A DNA stretch of 64,000 bases from Planctomycetia bacterium. GTDB taxonomy: Bacteria > Planctomycetota > Planctomycetia > Pirellulales > Thermoguttaceae. The DNA is taken from contig JAUNSJ010000001.1 of assembly GCA_030539295.1 (NCBI GenBank), forward strand, positions 294,033-358,032, read 5' to 3'. A program made the translations under genes and the position numbers. The notes under the pieces are model-generated. The model was not told where the DNA came from. It saw only the letters and a program-made list of their open reading frames with translations, and searched no databases. Below are positions 43,589 to 52,647 of this stretch, piece by piece; within the stretch, counting starts at the first letter, position 1, and each line of letters begins with the position of its first letter.

Positions 43589-44071
43589 ATGGATAACAAC
43601 GACAAACTCGACCAGTCTTTCCTTAAACTCTTTAAACTACTCGACATGCTACGCGATTGCGGTGCGAAACATCTGGGTAAAAAGAAACTCGAATTCCTTG
43701 TAACTCTCTCCTATCGTCAGGAGCGATCTCTTTTTATTGTGGACAACGCCGCGAAGGAGCATCCGGACGGAATATGCCAGAAGGACCTTGCTCGCGAACT
43801 CAAAACGACCATGCCAGCCACCTCGGTCCTCGTCGAAAGCATGATTAAAAAGAATCTTTTCGTCCGAACTCGAAGCGAACGCGACCGACGCAGCTACTGC
43901 CTCCACCTGACTCCGTTCGGCCAGCAAACTCTTGAACTCATCAAAACAAATATCCATAATCTCACCTCCTGCGTCACCGAAGGCATCAGCCACAGCGACC
44001 TTGAATGCTTTTGTAATTCCGTCGACCACATCTCCGACCGACTCGAAGTTTTTATTCGAAAACGTACCTGA
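43589..44071 (+). CDS. MarR-family transcriptional regulator
   Basis: A 160-residue winged-HTH regulator. The DNA-binding core spans about 45-110 (GICQKDLARELKTTMPATSV, VESMIKKNLFVRTRSERDRR, SYCLHLTPFGQQTLELI, including the typical wing D/R-rich DRRS). AAGGAG precedes the ATG. It follows a divergent arrangement with gltB and precedes the IclR gene. Target and ligand unknown. Confidence 0.9.
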   Translation: MDNNDKLDQSFLKLFKLLDMLRDCGAKHLGKKKLEFLVTLSYRQERSLFIVDNAAKEHPDGICQKDLARELKTTMPATSVLVESMIKKNLFVRTRSERDRRSYCLHLTPFGQQTLELIKTNIHNLTSCVTEGISHSDLECFCNSVDHISDRLEVFIRKRT

Positions 44072-44168
44072 CCCCAGCCTGCCCCGCCCCCCGCAACTGT
44101 CCTCACAACGACTCACGCAGAAATCTTTGGCTTTTTTGAACTTTTTTAGAAAAAAAAACATTTTTCGC

Positions 44169-44197
44169 TTGACAAATTTTTCTTTTGCCGATATACT
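44169..44197 (+). promoter_or_regulatory. Promoter of the IclR gene
   Basis: Perfect TTGACA (44169-44174), a 17-bp spacer and TATACT (44192-44197). Start point about 44204. Confidence 0.8.
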
Positions 44198-44209
44198 CAA
44201 AATACACGT

Positions 44210-44226
44210 GTGAACAAAAGGTTCAC
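44210..44226. promoter_or_regulatory. Candidate IclR operator
   Basis: GTGAAC-AAAAG-GTTCAC, a perfect 6-bp dyad just after the inferred start point and 21 bp before the IclR ATG; placed for autorepression. Confidence 0.6.
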
Positions 44227-44247
44227 CCATATTTTTTCGAGAGAGCA

Positions 44248-45051
44248 ATGACAAGCAAGAAAACGGTTATGCCTGCGGCGGACCTGACCCTTCGGCTCAT
44301 TAAGTTATTTGCATCGGAACAGTGTCCGTTGCGACTTAAGGAGATTGTCGAAGGGCTTGAAACGAACCAGGCAACGGCAATTCGATTAATATCCGTGTTG
44401 GAAGAACAGGGATGGATGCAGCGGATCGGGGCAAAAGGCCCGTATCAGCTGACGTACCTCCCCTTATATTATATAGGACAGGCATTGAGCGGGAGTCGTC
44501 TGGCGAAACTGGCGGCGCCGCTGATAAAGAATCTTGCCCGGGAAACGAATACGCTGGCGGTACTTTCCGTTCCGGACGAGCGTCAGGTAACGTGCGTCGT
44601 TTGCGAGAATTCGACGCACCCGATTCGCGTCTCCTCGGAAATTGGCTGTTCCTATCAATATCACTGCGACGCCGCCGGCAAAGCCGTAATTCCCTGGCTC
44701 GGCACGGAGTTTATCGATCGTGTACTTTCGGAAAAGTTGGAAAAATACGGTCCGAACACCATAACCGCCCCGGACAAACTCCGGAGCGAATTTAGTAAGA
44801 TCCGCAAACTCGGGTACGCACTCGACCAGGAAGAACATTATTCCGGTGTCGTTTGTATTGGCGTGCCTGTGTTTGATTATCGCAATACATGTATCGCGTC
44901 CATTACTCTTGGTTCTTTGACTTTTTACGATACAACCAAGACACTTGTATCCAACAAGAAAGAAGCGATCATGGCCGCCGGCGAATCGGTGAGTCGCATT
45001 ATGGGCTACGCCGGTCCTTACCCGACCGACGACCCAAACAAAACCGCGTAA
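44248..45051 (+). CDS. IclR-family transcriptional regulator
   Basis: A 267-residue regulator: N-terminal winged HTH (LRLIKLFASEQCPLRLKEIV, TNQATAIRLISVLEEQGWMQ) and the GAF-like IclR effector domain (TNTLAVLSVPDERQVTCVVC, YHCDAAGKAVIPWL, GYALDQEEHYSGVVCIGVPV). I start at 44248 (GAGAG site) because an earlier ATG-like start at 44185 falls before the -10 box. It precedes the DUF1559/SUMF1/oxidoreductase operon by 138 bp and is the best candidate for its regulator, probably sensing a sugar-derived metabolite. Confidence 0.93.
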   Translation: MTSKKTVMPAADLTLRLIKLFASEQCPLRLKEIVEGLETNQATAIRLISVLEEQGWMQRIGAKGPYQLTYLPLYYIGQALSGSRLAKLAAPLIKNLARETNTLAVLSVPDERQVTCVVCENSTHPIRVSSEIGCSYQYHCDAAGKAVIPWLGTEFIDRVLSEKLEKYGPNTITAPDKLRSEFSKIRKLGYALDQEEHYSGVVCIGVPVFDYRNTCIASITLGSLTFYDTTKTLVSNKKEAIMAAGESVSRIMGYAGPYPTDDPNKTA

Positions 45052-45189
45052 CAAGCAACCTTTGTCACCGCTCGTTACACCCGACACATCTTATTATGTG
45101 TCACAACAGAACGTATCCTCACCGTCCGGCCGCGTGACCGTAGACGTGCGGATGCATAAACAACAAATTTTTGTGAAAGGAACCTGACA

Positions 45190-46349
45190 ATGAAAAAGAT
45201 TGATCATGTTTTGACGGGCCGCGTTGCTAACCCTGATGATAATTTGCGGGGGGGGGGGGATTTAAAAGGTTTATAAGGAAAGCGTTTAATCTCGTTGAAC
45301 TTCTGGTGGTTATAGCGATCATCGGAATCTTGATTGCCCTTCTCTTACCCGCCGTTCAGGCCGCACGCGAAGCGGCACGACGCATGCAGTGCACCAACAA
45401 TCTTAAACAGATTGGTCTTGCTGTTCACAATTTTCACGATACGCGACAAGGCTTGCCGCCTCTTCACATTGCCCCGTTTCATATGTCGATTTTCCCGCTG
45501 CTCTTTCCTTATATGGAACAGACCGCGTTATGGGACCTGGTCGATAAAACCAAAGATGCTGCCGGTTGGACGTCGCGAACTGGCGATGGCTGGTTTTATG
45601 CCAGTTATGGTGGGAAACAAGTACTGACGGAAGAGGAACGAAACGCGCTGGGTAGTGTTCCCACATATTTCTGTCCCTCAAGTACGAGGAGCCTTCCCGC
45701 CGTTAATACCAACGGAGATTGGAAAGGAGGCCCCATGACCGATTATGCCGTCGTTATGGTGTCCGCAAAGTTAATCGCCTGTAAAAAGGATGATAGTCCT
45801 GCCACTACCACAGACCCCGAATCAATGTGGTTCTATTTTATCTATGCGGATGACGGCAGTTCGGCAAATACAAAATTAACGAAACCGTGGGGCGCCGGCC
45901 CGTTCCGCGTCGCGGTCAGTGACTTCACTCCCTGGCACATAACCACCTGGAAGCCCCGGGATACCATGGCTTGGTGGCAGGATGGGTCTTCTAATCAGTT
46001 CCTGTTTGGCGAAAAGCATTACAGCAATGACTACGATATGAACGATATGAATACCGATGCCCAATTTACCTACATGGCATTCACCGGCGCCGGAGGTCCT
46101 TGCGGTATTGTTCGAACATTCTTTGACAACCGCACAGACGCTGGCACCATGGGATATATCCCACAAGGGCGCAAAGACTATACGAATCACGAAGCACATG
46201 GTGGAGTCGTTTATTTCGGCCCGATCCATCCCGGAGTGATCAATATGCTTATGGGCGACGGTTCCGTCCGCGCTCTTGCTGTTACGACGAAGCCGGCCAT
46301 TGCCACGTATTTGTCGCACGTCAACGATGGCAATAATGTTTCGCTGTAA
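45190..46349 (+). CDS. DUF1559 prepilin-like protein, frame broken at a 12-G tract
   Basis: An ATG at 45190 (ribosome site AAAGGAAC) opens [20 protein letters not shown], then enters 12 G (45248-45259) and stops at 45274-45276 after 28 codons. Shifted by the equivalent of two fewer or one more G, the frame continues as [35 protein letters not shown] and a full DUF1559 domain, ending [19 protein letters not shown]: about 385 residues. Without the shift, translation could begin only at GTG 45306, losing the basic leader of the type IV-pilin-like signal. The sister gene at 55581 has 10 G and is in frame. Exported pseudopilin-like protein of unknown role. Confidence 0.85.
45248..45259 (+). repeat. 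Homopolymer tract of 12 G in a prepilin leader
   Basis: Twelve consecutive G inside the coding region, between the basic leader and the hydrophobic segment. Frame is kept only with 4+3k G (10 or 13), so the assembled 12 G is out of phase. Confidence 0.9.
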
Positions 46350-46372
46350 AGAAGAAATCAAGAGGATAGCTT

Positions 46373-46861
46373 ATGAAAAAATTTCTCTGCACCATGATTG
46401 TCGTGACCGCTGCCATGTGTTGCGGTTGCGGTAACAACATGCGTGTTTCCGGCAAGGTCACCTTTGACGACGGCTCCCCTTTAACAACAGGGACCGTACT
46501 CTTTCAAGGGGAAAAGACAACCGCACGCGGTCAACTTGAAAAAGACGGAACCTTTACACTCGGCGCGACTAAAGAAAACGATGGTCTGCCGAGAGGGGAA
46601 ACCTATTCCGTCTGCATAATCGGGGCAAACGAACCACTCCCGACCAAGGGGGGAATGAACATGGCACTTCCCCTGATTGCCGATAAATACACGTCGTTCG
46701 AAAAGTCCGGTTTGACCTTTGTGGCCGATGGTAAAACAAAAGAAATGAATTTCGTTGTGGAACGTCCTGACGAAAAATATATTGAGAAGCTGAAGAAAAA
46801 CGCGCAAAGCGGGCCTGACCGCAAGCCTCCTGTCAGTCCTTTTGCCAAGCCTGGAAAATAA
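46373..46861 (+). CDS. Small transthyretin-like lipoprotein paired with DUF1559
   Basis: A 162-residue lipoprotein: hydrophobic signal and Cys lipobox (AMCCGCG), then a beta-sandwich of the carboxypeptidase-regulatory/transthyretin-like type seen in planctomycetes (NMRVSGKVTFDDGSPLTTGT, VLFQGEKTTARGQLEKDGTF, GLPRGETYSVCIIG), and a charged Pro/Lys-rich tail. It sits 23 bp after the DUF1559 gene. The same gene pair recurs at 55581-57359, so the two products probably work together. Confidence 0.82.
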   Translation: MKKFLCTMIVVTAAMCCGCGNNMRVSGKVTFDDGSPLTTGTVLFQGEKTTARGQLEKDGTFTLGATKENDGLPRGETYSVCIIGANEPLPTKGGMNMALPLIADKYTSFEKSGLTFVADGKTKEMNFVVERPDEKYIEKLKKNAQSGPDRKPPVSPFAKPGK

Positions 46862-46891
46862 TCGAAGACAGATTTAACTCAAGGAGTTTTT

Positions 46892-47917
46892 ATGAAGAAA
46901 TGCATGTCTTTCAAAATGTTTGCAGCCGCTTGTGCTGTCCTGTTGGCGTTCCCATTCGCAAGCCAGGCAGACGATGCAAAATTTGTTGAAGGAAAAGATG
47001 TCCCCCAGGAATACGTCAATGGACAGGGGACTCCTTTCGTCCTGATTCCTGCCGGTGAGTTTATGATGGGTTCGGATATTCACGCCCGGAACGCGGAAAA
47101 TTATTGTAGCAATACAGGTCCGTGCCACCTCGTCAAGCATTCAAAACCTTTTTATATGGGGAAGTTCGTCGTTACGCACGAAGAATATGAAAAATTTGTG
47201 AATGCGACGGGCTATGAAACCGCGGCCGAAAAGGCAGGGATCGGCTCCACATATCGCGTAGAAGAAAGAGACGGGGGGCGATACGGAAACTGGGGTATGA
47301 TCGAAGGCTGCACCTGGCGTACTCCCGGCATAGACATTTCGCCACGGCACCCGGCATGCACAATCAACTTCTTTGATGTCAAAGCCTATATTGACTGGCT
47401 CAACACCGTTGAAAAACCGGAAAACGACTTCGGCGTTCCCTGTGTTTATCGATTACCGACAGAAGCGGAATGGGAATACGCATGCAGGGCAGGAACAACG
47501 ACCGATTTCTTTTGGGGCGACCGGGCCGAAGATGGAAAAGGGTATCTCTGCTGCGCGGGGACGGAAGGAGCGCCCTTGGACGCGGTCTGGGGCGAACATT
47601 TTCCTTTTGACGACGGCTTTATCGCCAGTGCTCCCGTCGGTAGTTTTAAACCGAATCCATTCGGGCTATACGACATGCTCGGTCTGGTTTGGGAATGGGT
47701 TGGCGATTATTACGCCCCTGATTATTTCCAACACTCGCCCGAAGTCGATCCCAAAGGGCCGGAAAAAGGTGACGAGAAAGGGACCGTTATAGCACGCGGC
47801 GGATGCTGGGGCCAAGACCAATTCTACAATAATTGCTGGGCCAGGCGACCGATCGATCCGCATTACGGCGGGTGTGCTCTCGGGTTTCGACTTGTCCTGG
47901 TCCCTTGCGATCGCTAA
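46892..47917 (+). CDS. SUMF1/formylglycine-generating-enzyme-like protein, exported
   Basis: A 341-residue protein with a signal peptide (1-26, ending SQADDAK) and an FGE-sulfatase/C-type-lectin-like domain: FVLIPAGEFMMGSDIHARNA, YRLPTEAEWEYACRAGTTTD, GLYDMLGLVWEWVGDYYAPD, ARGGCWGQDQFYNNCWARRP, CALGFRLVLV. In Planctomycetes many such proteins are not known to modify sulfatases. The usual CRSA near the C-terminus is replaced by NNCWARR, so catalytic FGE activity is uncertain. AAGGAG ribosome site; operon member. Confidence 0.9.
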   Translation: MKKCMSFKMFAAACAVLLAFPFASQADDAKFVEGKDVPQEYVNGQGTPFVLIPAGEFMMGSDIHARNAENYCSNTGPCHLVKHSKPFYMGKFVVTHEEYEKFVNATGYETAAEKAGIGSTYRVEERDGGRYGNWGMIEGCTWRTPGIDISPRHPACTINFFDVKAYIDWLNTVEKPENDFGVPCVYRLPTEAEWEYACRAGTTTDFFWGDRAEDGKGYLCCAGTEGAPLDAVWGEHFPFDDGFIASAPVGSFKPNPFGLYDMLGLVWEWVGDYYAPDYFQHSPEVDPKGPEKGDEKGTVIARGGCWGQDQFYNNCWARRPIDPHYGGCALGFRLVLVPCDR

Positions 47918-47938
47918 ACAAACAGTCAGGAGATTAAG

Positions 47939-49288
47939 ATGACCTTGCTCACAAGACGCAAATTTTTGAAACAGACGTTATCAGGCACCGCAGTAATTTC
48001 CTTGCCACTTTTGGTTTCCGCCAAAGCGCTCGGTTTGGACGGCGGTACCCCGGCCAACGACCGTATTGTCATGGGTATGGTGGGCCAGGGTATCCAGGGT
48101 CGAATCGATACGCAAGGGTTTCTGTGCTATCCGCAGTGCCAGATCGTCACCGTTTGCGACGCCGTTGACAAGCACGCGGAGATGGCCGCCAGTCTTGTGA
48201 ACAAGGCCTATGCCAATTCCGACTGCAAAACAACCTGGATGTTCGAAGATGTTTTAAACGACGAAAAAATAGACGCCGTCTTTATAGGTACGAACGAACA
48301 TTGGCACACCTATATTGCCGTACACGCCATGCGAAACGGGAAAGATGTTTATTGCGAAAAACCGGAAACGCTGACAATCCGCGAAGGACAGTTGCTTCGG
48401 GAAACGGCACGACACTGTAAACGCGTCTTTTCCGGCGGCTCGCAACGTGTGGTCGCTGACTACCAGACCATGCACAAAATCATTCGCGCCGGTCTGATCG
48501 GCAAGGTCTTGATCGGACATGGAAACGCTGGTTGCTACTGGGGGGCCAACGACCCGCTCCCGGGCCAACCCGTGCCCGATGGCGTTCATTGGGACCGCTG
48601 GCTCGGCCCGGCACCTGTTCGTCCTTTTCACCCGGGCTACCTCTCTTGCGGCTGCGGAAACGGATATATGGATTTTTCGGGCGGCGGACTTGTCAGTTGG
48701 GGCGCTCATTGCTGGGGCGCTATTATGTACGCCATGCACCTGGACTATACCGGTCCAACAAAAATCACTCCGCCTGGCGTAAACGGCGAACAATGTCTGA
48801 CCTGGGAATTCGCAAATGGTATGAAAATTATGGAAGGAAACGCCTGGGGACAGCATGCGGGCTTACGCAAAGGTCTTCCGCCAGGGGGAGGATTCATCTC
48901 GTTTACCGGAGAACTGGGAACCGTTTCGGAACAGGATATATTTAACGAAAAATATCCGCTTCCCGATATGGAGCTGGAAGTCTTCAAAGGGGAGCCGGCT
49001 TCCAAATCGTCGGAGCATGACCCTGTCGGCATAGGCGGCACGCTGTACTACGCCGGTAGGCCGACAATCTTTGGCGATTTCCTTCATTGTGTCAAAACGC
49101 GTGAGGTGCCGTTCCGGAACGTTGAACGTGCCCATCGCGTCTGTTCCCTGGCCCACTTGGGAAATATTGCATTGCACTTAAGACGCGAACTGCATTTCGA
49201 CCCGGTCAAAGAAGAGATTATCGGAGATGAAACGGCAGCCCGAATGCTTGACCGCCCCCGTCGCTCGCCCTGGATTTTGGATACCTGA
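47939..49288 (+). CDS. Gfo/Idh/MocA-family oxidoreductase, TAT-exported
   Basis: A 449-residue NAD(P)-dependent dehydrogenase-like protein. Twin-arginine signal (TRRKFLKQTLSGTAVISLPL), then the Rossmann fold (MGMVGQGIQGRIDTQGF), YCEKPETLTIREG (the family EKP motif) and the C-terminal alpha/beta domain (GYMDFSGGGLVSWGAHCWGA). The exported form is frequent in Planctomycetes and linked to sugar or cyclitol processing. It lies 21 bp after the SUMF1 gene, in the IclR-linked operon. Confidence 0.92.
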   Translation: MTLLTRRKFLKQTLSGTAVISLPLLVSAKALGLDGGTPANDRIVMGMVGQGIQGRIDTQGFLCYPQCQIVTVCDAVDKHAEMAASLVNKAYANSDCKTTWMFEDVLNDEKIDAVFIGTNEHWHTYIAVHAMRNGKDVYCEKPETLTIREGQLLRETARHCKRVFSGGSQRVVADYQTMHKIIRAGLIGKVLIGHGNAGCYWGANDPLPGQPVPDGVHWDRWLGPAPVRPFHPGYLSCGCGNGYMDFSGGGLVSWGAHCWGAIMYAMHLDYTGPTKITPPGVNGEQCLTWEFANGMKIMEGNAWGQHAGLRKGLPPGGGFISFTGELGTVSEQDIFNEKYPLPDMELEVFKGEPASKSSEHDPVGIGGTLYYAGRPTIFGDFLHCVKTREVPFRNVERAHRVCSLAHLGNIALHLRRELHFDPVKEEIIGDETAARMLDRPRRSPWILDT

Positions 49289-49333
49289 TATTCTTGACCT
49301 ACAGATTGTTGACTTACAGATAATGAGATCACA

Positions 49334-51778
49334 ATGAAAAAATATATTCTGACTCTGATACTATTGCTTGGGAGTGCTCTTTGCTTCTCCCAAGAGCCTG
49401 CCACACAACAGCTGCAACTCGATTTCAACGCTATTACAACCTGTCAAGCGGGTGCCGACAATGGCTTGCGTAGCCGGCTGGAAACACTTCTCTATACGCA
49501 GGAGCTGAACGACGAAGGCAAAGCGGAACTACGCCGAAATCTGGTCGCCATCTTCCGCGATTCCACTTTGGACGGCCAGAGATTGCTCTATCGTGTACTC
49601 TGGCCTTCACTGGACGAAGAGACGGCGTTGCCTTTACTGCCCCTGCTTACCGATGCGTCCGTCGACCCGGAAACTGCTAAAATGACGCTGATGATGCTGC
49701 AAACCATACCTGGTGAAAAGATCGACGCCGCTCTGCTCCAGGCAACGAATCAGGTCCAAGGGGATTTGCTCATTGGACTTATTGGGGCGTTGGGATCTCG
49801 TAAAATGAATGCCGCTGTCCCGCGACTGGCCGAGTTGATCCAGCAGAGCACGAACGAAAAAAACACGCTCACTACTGCCCCGCTCATCGTCGACGCCGCG
49901 ATTCACGCCTTGACGCAAATGGGCTCCGACGAGGCACTGAACCTCCTCGAAATACTCGACTCGCAAAAAAAACTGCCTCTTACTGCAAACGACGCCTTGG
50001 TTCGTATTCGTGAATCGAAGCAGCCGGAGCTACAGGAAACATTTCTCCCCGCTCCTTACGACCCCGATCTCTGGCCTGGTGACGTCCAAGGCAAGCAAAT
50101 GAGCGTCGATTTTAATCAAGTCGTGGCCGAGCGACAGGCAGCCTTCCTTGCCGAAACAGACCCGGTAAAAAAGAACGAGCTTGCACTGCTGTTCGCCAGT
50201 AAAGCGGCTCTCCTGACCGAACCGGCGCCCGCATTTACCATCGCACTTCAAAAATCACAAAATTTGAATGAGCAAAAAACCATCATTACGGCCATGGGTG
50301 AAAAATGCTATACGCCGGACGTGATTGACCTTGCAAAATCTTTAATGAAAGACAATCGCGCACTCCGACCCGCGGCCGGACTCGCACTCGTTCGCATGGC
50401 CAATAGTTTGCGACGAACCGATTCCGCCACCGCTAAAGACATTCTCAATACGGTTCGGCAGCAGGTTCAAAACGACGATATAATCAAGCGGGCCTCCGCC
50501 GTTCTCTCGACGATCGGACGCAACGAAGGCTCAATTCGAAACTGGCTCTATACAGGTCCCTTTACAATCGAAGGAAAATCGGGCGAAGAAGTCTTTCGTC
50601 ACACTTTCCCCGCCGAAGCGGACCGCCCGGAAACGCCATGGCAACTCTTGGTACTTGGATGGCAGGGAGGAAATCGCTGGAATCTCGAGGTCGGTATTGA
50701 ACCCTGTCCGCACGCCGCTGCCTGTCTCAAAACCTATATCTGGTCCGACATTGAACAGGAACTCGTCTTCCAGGCCGCCAGTACAGGCGGGGTCGCCGCA
50801 TGGTGTGATAAAAATTTAATTGTGAATCAATGGTACGATGGCCCCTTTGAACAATGGACCTTTTCCGCACCAATCCATTTAAAAAAAGGCTATAATACAC
50901 TTGTCGTCAAAACGATGTGTACCGATAAAGGCTGGAATTTCTCCGCACGACTCCGCACAAAGGACGATCAAAATCCGGATAATATTCGCATCGAGAGTAC
51001 GCGAAAAGAGACACTGCCCAAAGTCCTCCTTTTTACCGGAACACAAAGCTGGGTACACGCCCCCACCGCCGCTGGCCCTCACGGCAATAGTTGCGCCGAG
51101 CTTACACTCAAGGAGGTCTGCCGCGAACTCGGCTTCCAACTTGTGTGGACCGACTCCGGCGAGATCTTCAACTGCCCGCTCGACGATTACGCCGCTTTTA
51201 TCTTCTATACCTGTGGCGAACTCAATGAAGAGGGAAACAATGGCCTTACCCCGGTCAATAAGGACGGCATGCTCGCATTCCTGAACGCCATTCGTGAACG
51301 CGGTACCGGACTGCTCGCCATCCATTCCGCGTCCGATAGCTGGCACAAATGGCCCGAGTATATCACCCTGATCGGCGCGGAGTTCGTCCAACACGGTATG
51401 CAACAGGAAGCTGCGGTCAATATTGTTACCGACTCACTTCCCAATTTTGAGTCCATTCTGGGAAAATCATTTCGACATTTCGAGGAATGGTACTCATTTC
51501 GCAACTTCAATCCGGATATCCACGTGCTCATGATGCAAGATACCGCTGGCATGAATACAGACGGAATGAGTGAATGCTATAAGCAGGCGCCCTACCCATG
51601 CACCTGGACTCGCGCCGAAGGCAACGGCATTGTCGCGTTTACTTCGCTCGGCCATTCCTGCGAGGTTTGGCGAACCGCTGAATATCGCGCCTTACTCACC
51701 GATTTACTCTCCATTGTAACCCACAAACATGCCACCGATCTCACCCCCAATTTCAATTCATTCATGAATAAGGAATAG
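49334..51778 (+). CDS. Exported HEAT-repeat / beta-sandwich / ThuA-domain protein
   Basis: An 814-residue secreted protein. Signal peptide 1-18 (ILTLILLLGSALCFS). Helical HEAT-like repeats at about 60-395 (AAVPRLAELIQQSTNEKN, VDAAIHALTQMGSDEALNLL). A beta-sandwich of PA14/GH-accessory type at about 395-545 (NWLYTGPFTIEGKSG, IHLKKGYNTLVVK). A C-terminal ThuA/glutamine-amidotransferase-like domain at about 555-795 (KVLLFTGTQSWVHAPTAAG, GTGLLAIHSASDSW, GNGIVAFTSLGHSCEVW). ThuA domains in Planctomycetes accompany oxidoreductases and sugar catabolism; the enzyme role here is unknown. Confidence 0.85.
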   Translation: MKKYILTLILLLGSALCFSQEPATQQLQLDFNAITTCQAGADNGLRSRLETLLYTQELNDEGKAELRRNLVAIFRDSTLDGQRLLYRVLWPSLDEETALPLLPLLTDASVDPETAKMTLMMLQTIPGEKIDAALLQATNQVQGDLLIGLIGALGSRKMNAAVPRLAELIQQSTNEKNTLTTAPLIVDAAIHALTQMGSDEALNLLEILDSQKKLPLTANDALVRIRESKQPELQETFLPAPYDPDLWPGDVQGKQMSVDFNQVVAERQAAFLAETDPVKKNELALLFASKAALLTEPAPAFTIALQKSQNLNEQKTIITAMGEKCYTPDVIDLAKSLMKDNRALRPAAGLALVRMANSLRRTDSATAKDILNTVRQQVQNDDIIKRASAVLSTIGRNEGSIRNWLYTGPFTIEGKSGEEVFRHTFPAEADRPETPWQLLVLGWQGGNRWNLEVGIEPCPHAAACLKTYIWSDIEQELVFQAASTGGVAAWCDKNLIVNQWYDGPFEQWTFSAPIHLKKGYNTLVVKTMCTDKGWNFSARLRTKDDQNPDNIRIESTRKETLPKVLLFTGTQSWVHAPTAAGPHGNSCAELTLKEVCRELGFQLVWTDSGEIFNCPLDDYAAFIFYTCGELNEEGNNGLTPVNKDGMLAFLNAIRERGTGLLAIHSASDSWHKWPEYITLIGAEFVQHGMQQEAAVNIVTDSLPNFESILGKSFRHFEEWYSFRNFNPDIHVLMMQDTAGMNTDGMSECYKQAPYPCTWTRAEGNGIVAFTSLGHSCEVWRTAEYRALLTDLLSIVTHKHATDLTPNFNSFMNKE

Positions 51779-51795
51779 TCCCAAAGGAGTCTCTC

Positions 51796-52647
51796 ATGCT
51801 ATTTGAGTTTCGCAAAAAAATATCGCCGGTCATTGTTTTACTTTTAACCTTTACCGCAAACGCTTGCGCCGCGTACGGTCAGGAATCGGCACTGAAACAC
51901 CAAGGCACAGAGCCGGGCGAACGTGTCACATTAGATTACGAAGGGGTGGAACTTGCGTTTCGATGGTGTCCCGTCGGCTCCTTTACGATGGGCAGTCCGG
52001 AATCTGAATCGCACCGGTTTCCGGACCCTTGGGAAAAACCGCATAACGTCACGCTCACCTCCGGATTCTGGATGCTCGAAACGGAAGTAACGCAAAAACT
52101 TTTTCAGCTCGTTTTAAATTCCAATCCGTCTTTTTGGAAAGCCGACGATCGACCGGTGGAAATGATTGGAATGCCAACCTGTGTTCATTTCTGCCATCTC
52201 TTTGCCGAAAAGACCGGGCTCGACGCGAAGTTGCCCACGGAAGCACAATGGGAATACGCATGCCGGGCAGGTACCTCTACCGCCTACTCATGGGGCGACT
52301 CGCCAAACGCCGCAAACTTATGCTGCCGCAAAGCCGGTCCGAATCCGGAAAACCAGACCGCAGGAACCGTTCCCGTGCGTTCCTTTGCTCCCAATCCCTG
52401 GGGGCTTTGCGACATGCACGGCAACGTTGCCGAGTGGGTTATTGACCCCTTTGACCCCGAATATTACTCAATCGCTCCGGAAACGGACCCCACGGGCCCC
52501 ACGGCTGGAGCCGACCGAATCGTACGCGGCGGCGGCTGGTCCTCCTTACCCGAATTCTGCCGGTCCGCTTCGCGTAACCTTGACGTGGAACCCTATTCCC
52601 TTTCTTCTTCCTATGGCTTCCGCTTTATCGTCGTTCCCAAACCGTAA
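51796..52647 (+). CDS. SUMF1/formylglycine-generating-enzyme-like protein, exported (second copy)
   Basis: A 283-residue exported protein with signal peptide 1-31 and an FGE-like domain nearer the canonical form: LAFRWCPVGSFTMGSPESES, LPTEAQWEYACRAGTSTAYS, GLCDMHGNVAEWVIDPFDPE, RIVRGGGWSSLPEFCRSASR, SSYGFRFIVV. It keeps the CRSA motif lost in the copy at 46892. AAGGAG ribosome site, 17 bp after the ThuA gene; last gene of the operon. Confidence 0.92.
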   Translation: MLFEFRKKISPVIVLLLTFTANACAAYGQESALKHQGTEPGERVTLDYEGVELAFRWCPVGSFTMGSPESESHRFPDPWEKPHNVTLTSGFWMLETEVTQKLFQLVLNSNPSFWKADDRPVEMIGMPTCVHFCHLFAEKTGLDAKLPTEAQWEYACRAGTSTAYSWGDSPNAANLCCRKAGPNPENQTAGTVPVRSFAPNPWGLCDMHGNVAEWVIDPFDPEYYSIAPETDPTGPTAGADRIVRGGGWSSLPEFCRSASRNLDVEPYSLSSSYGFRFIVVPKP

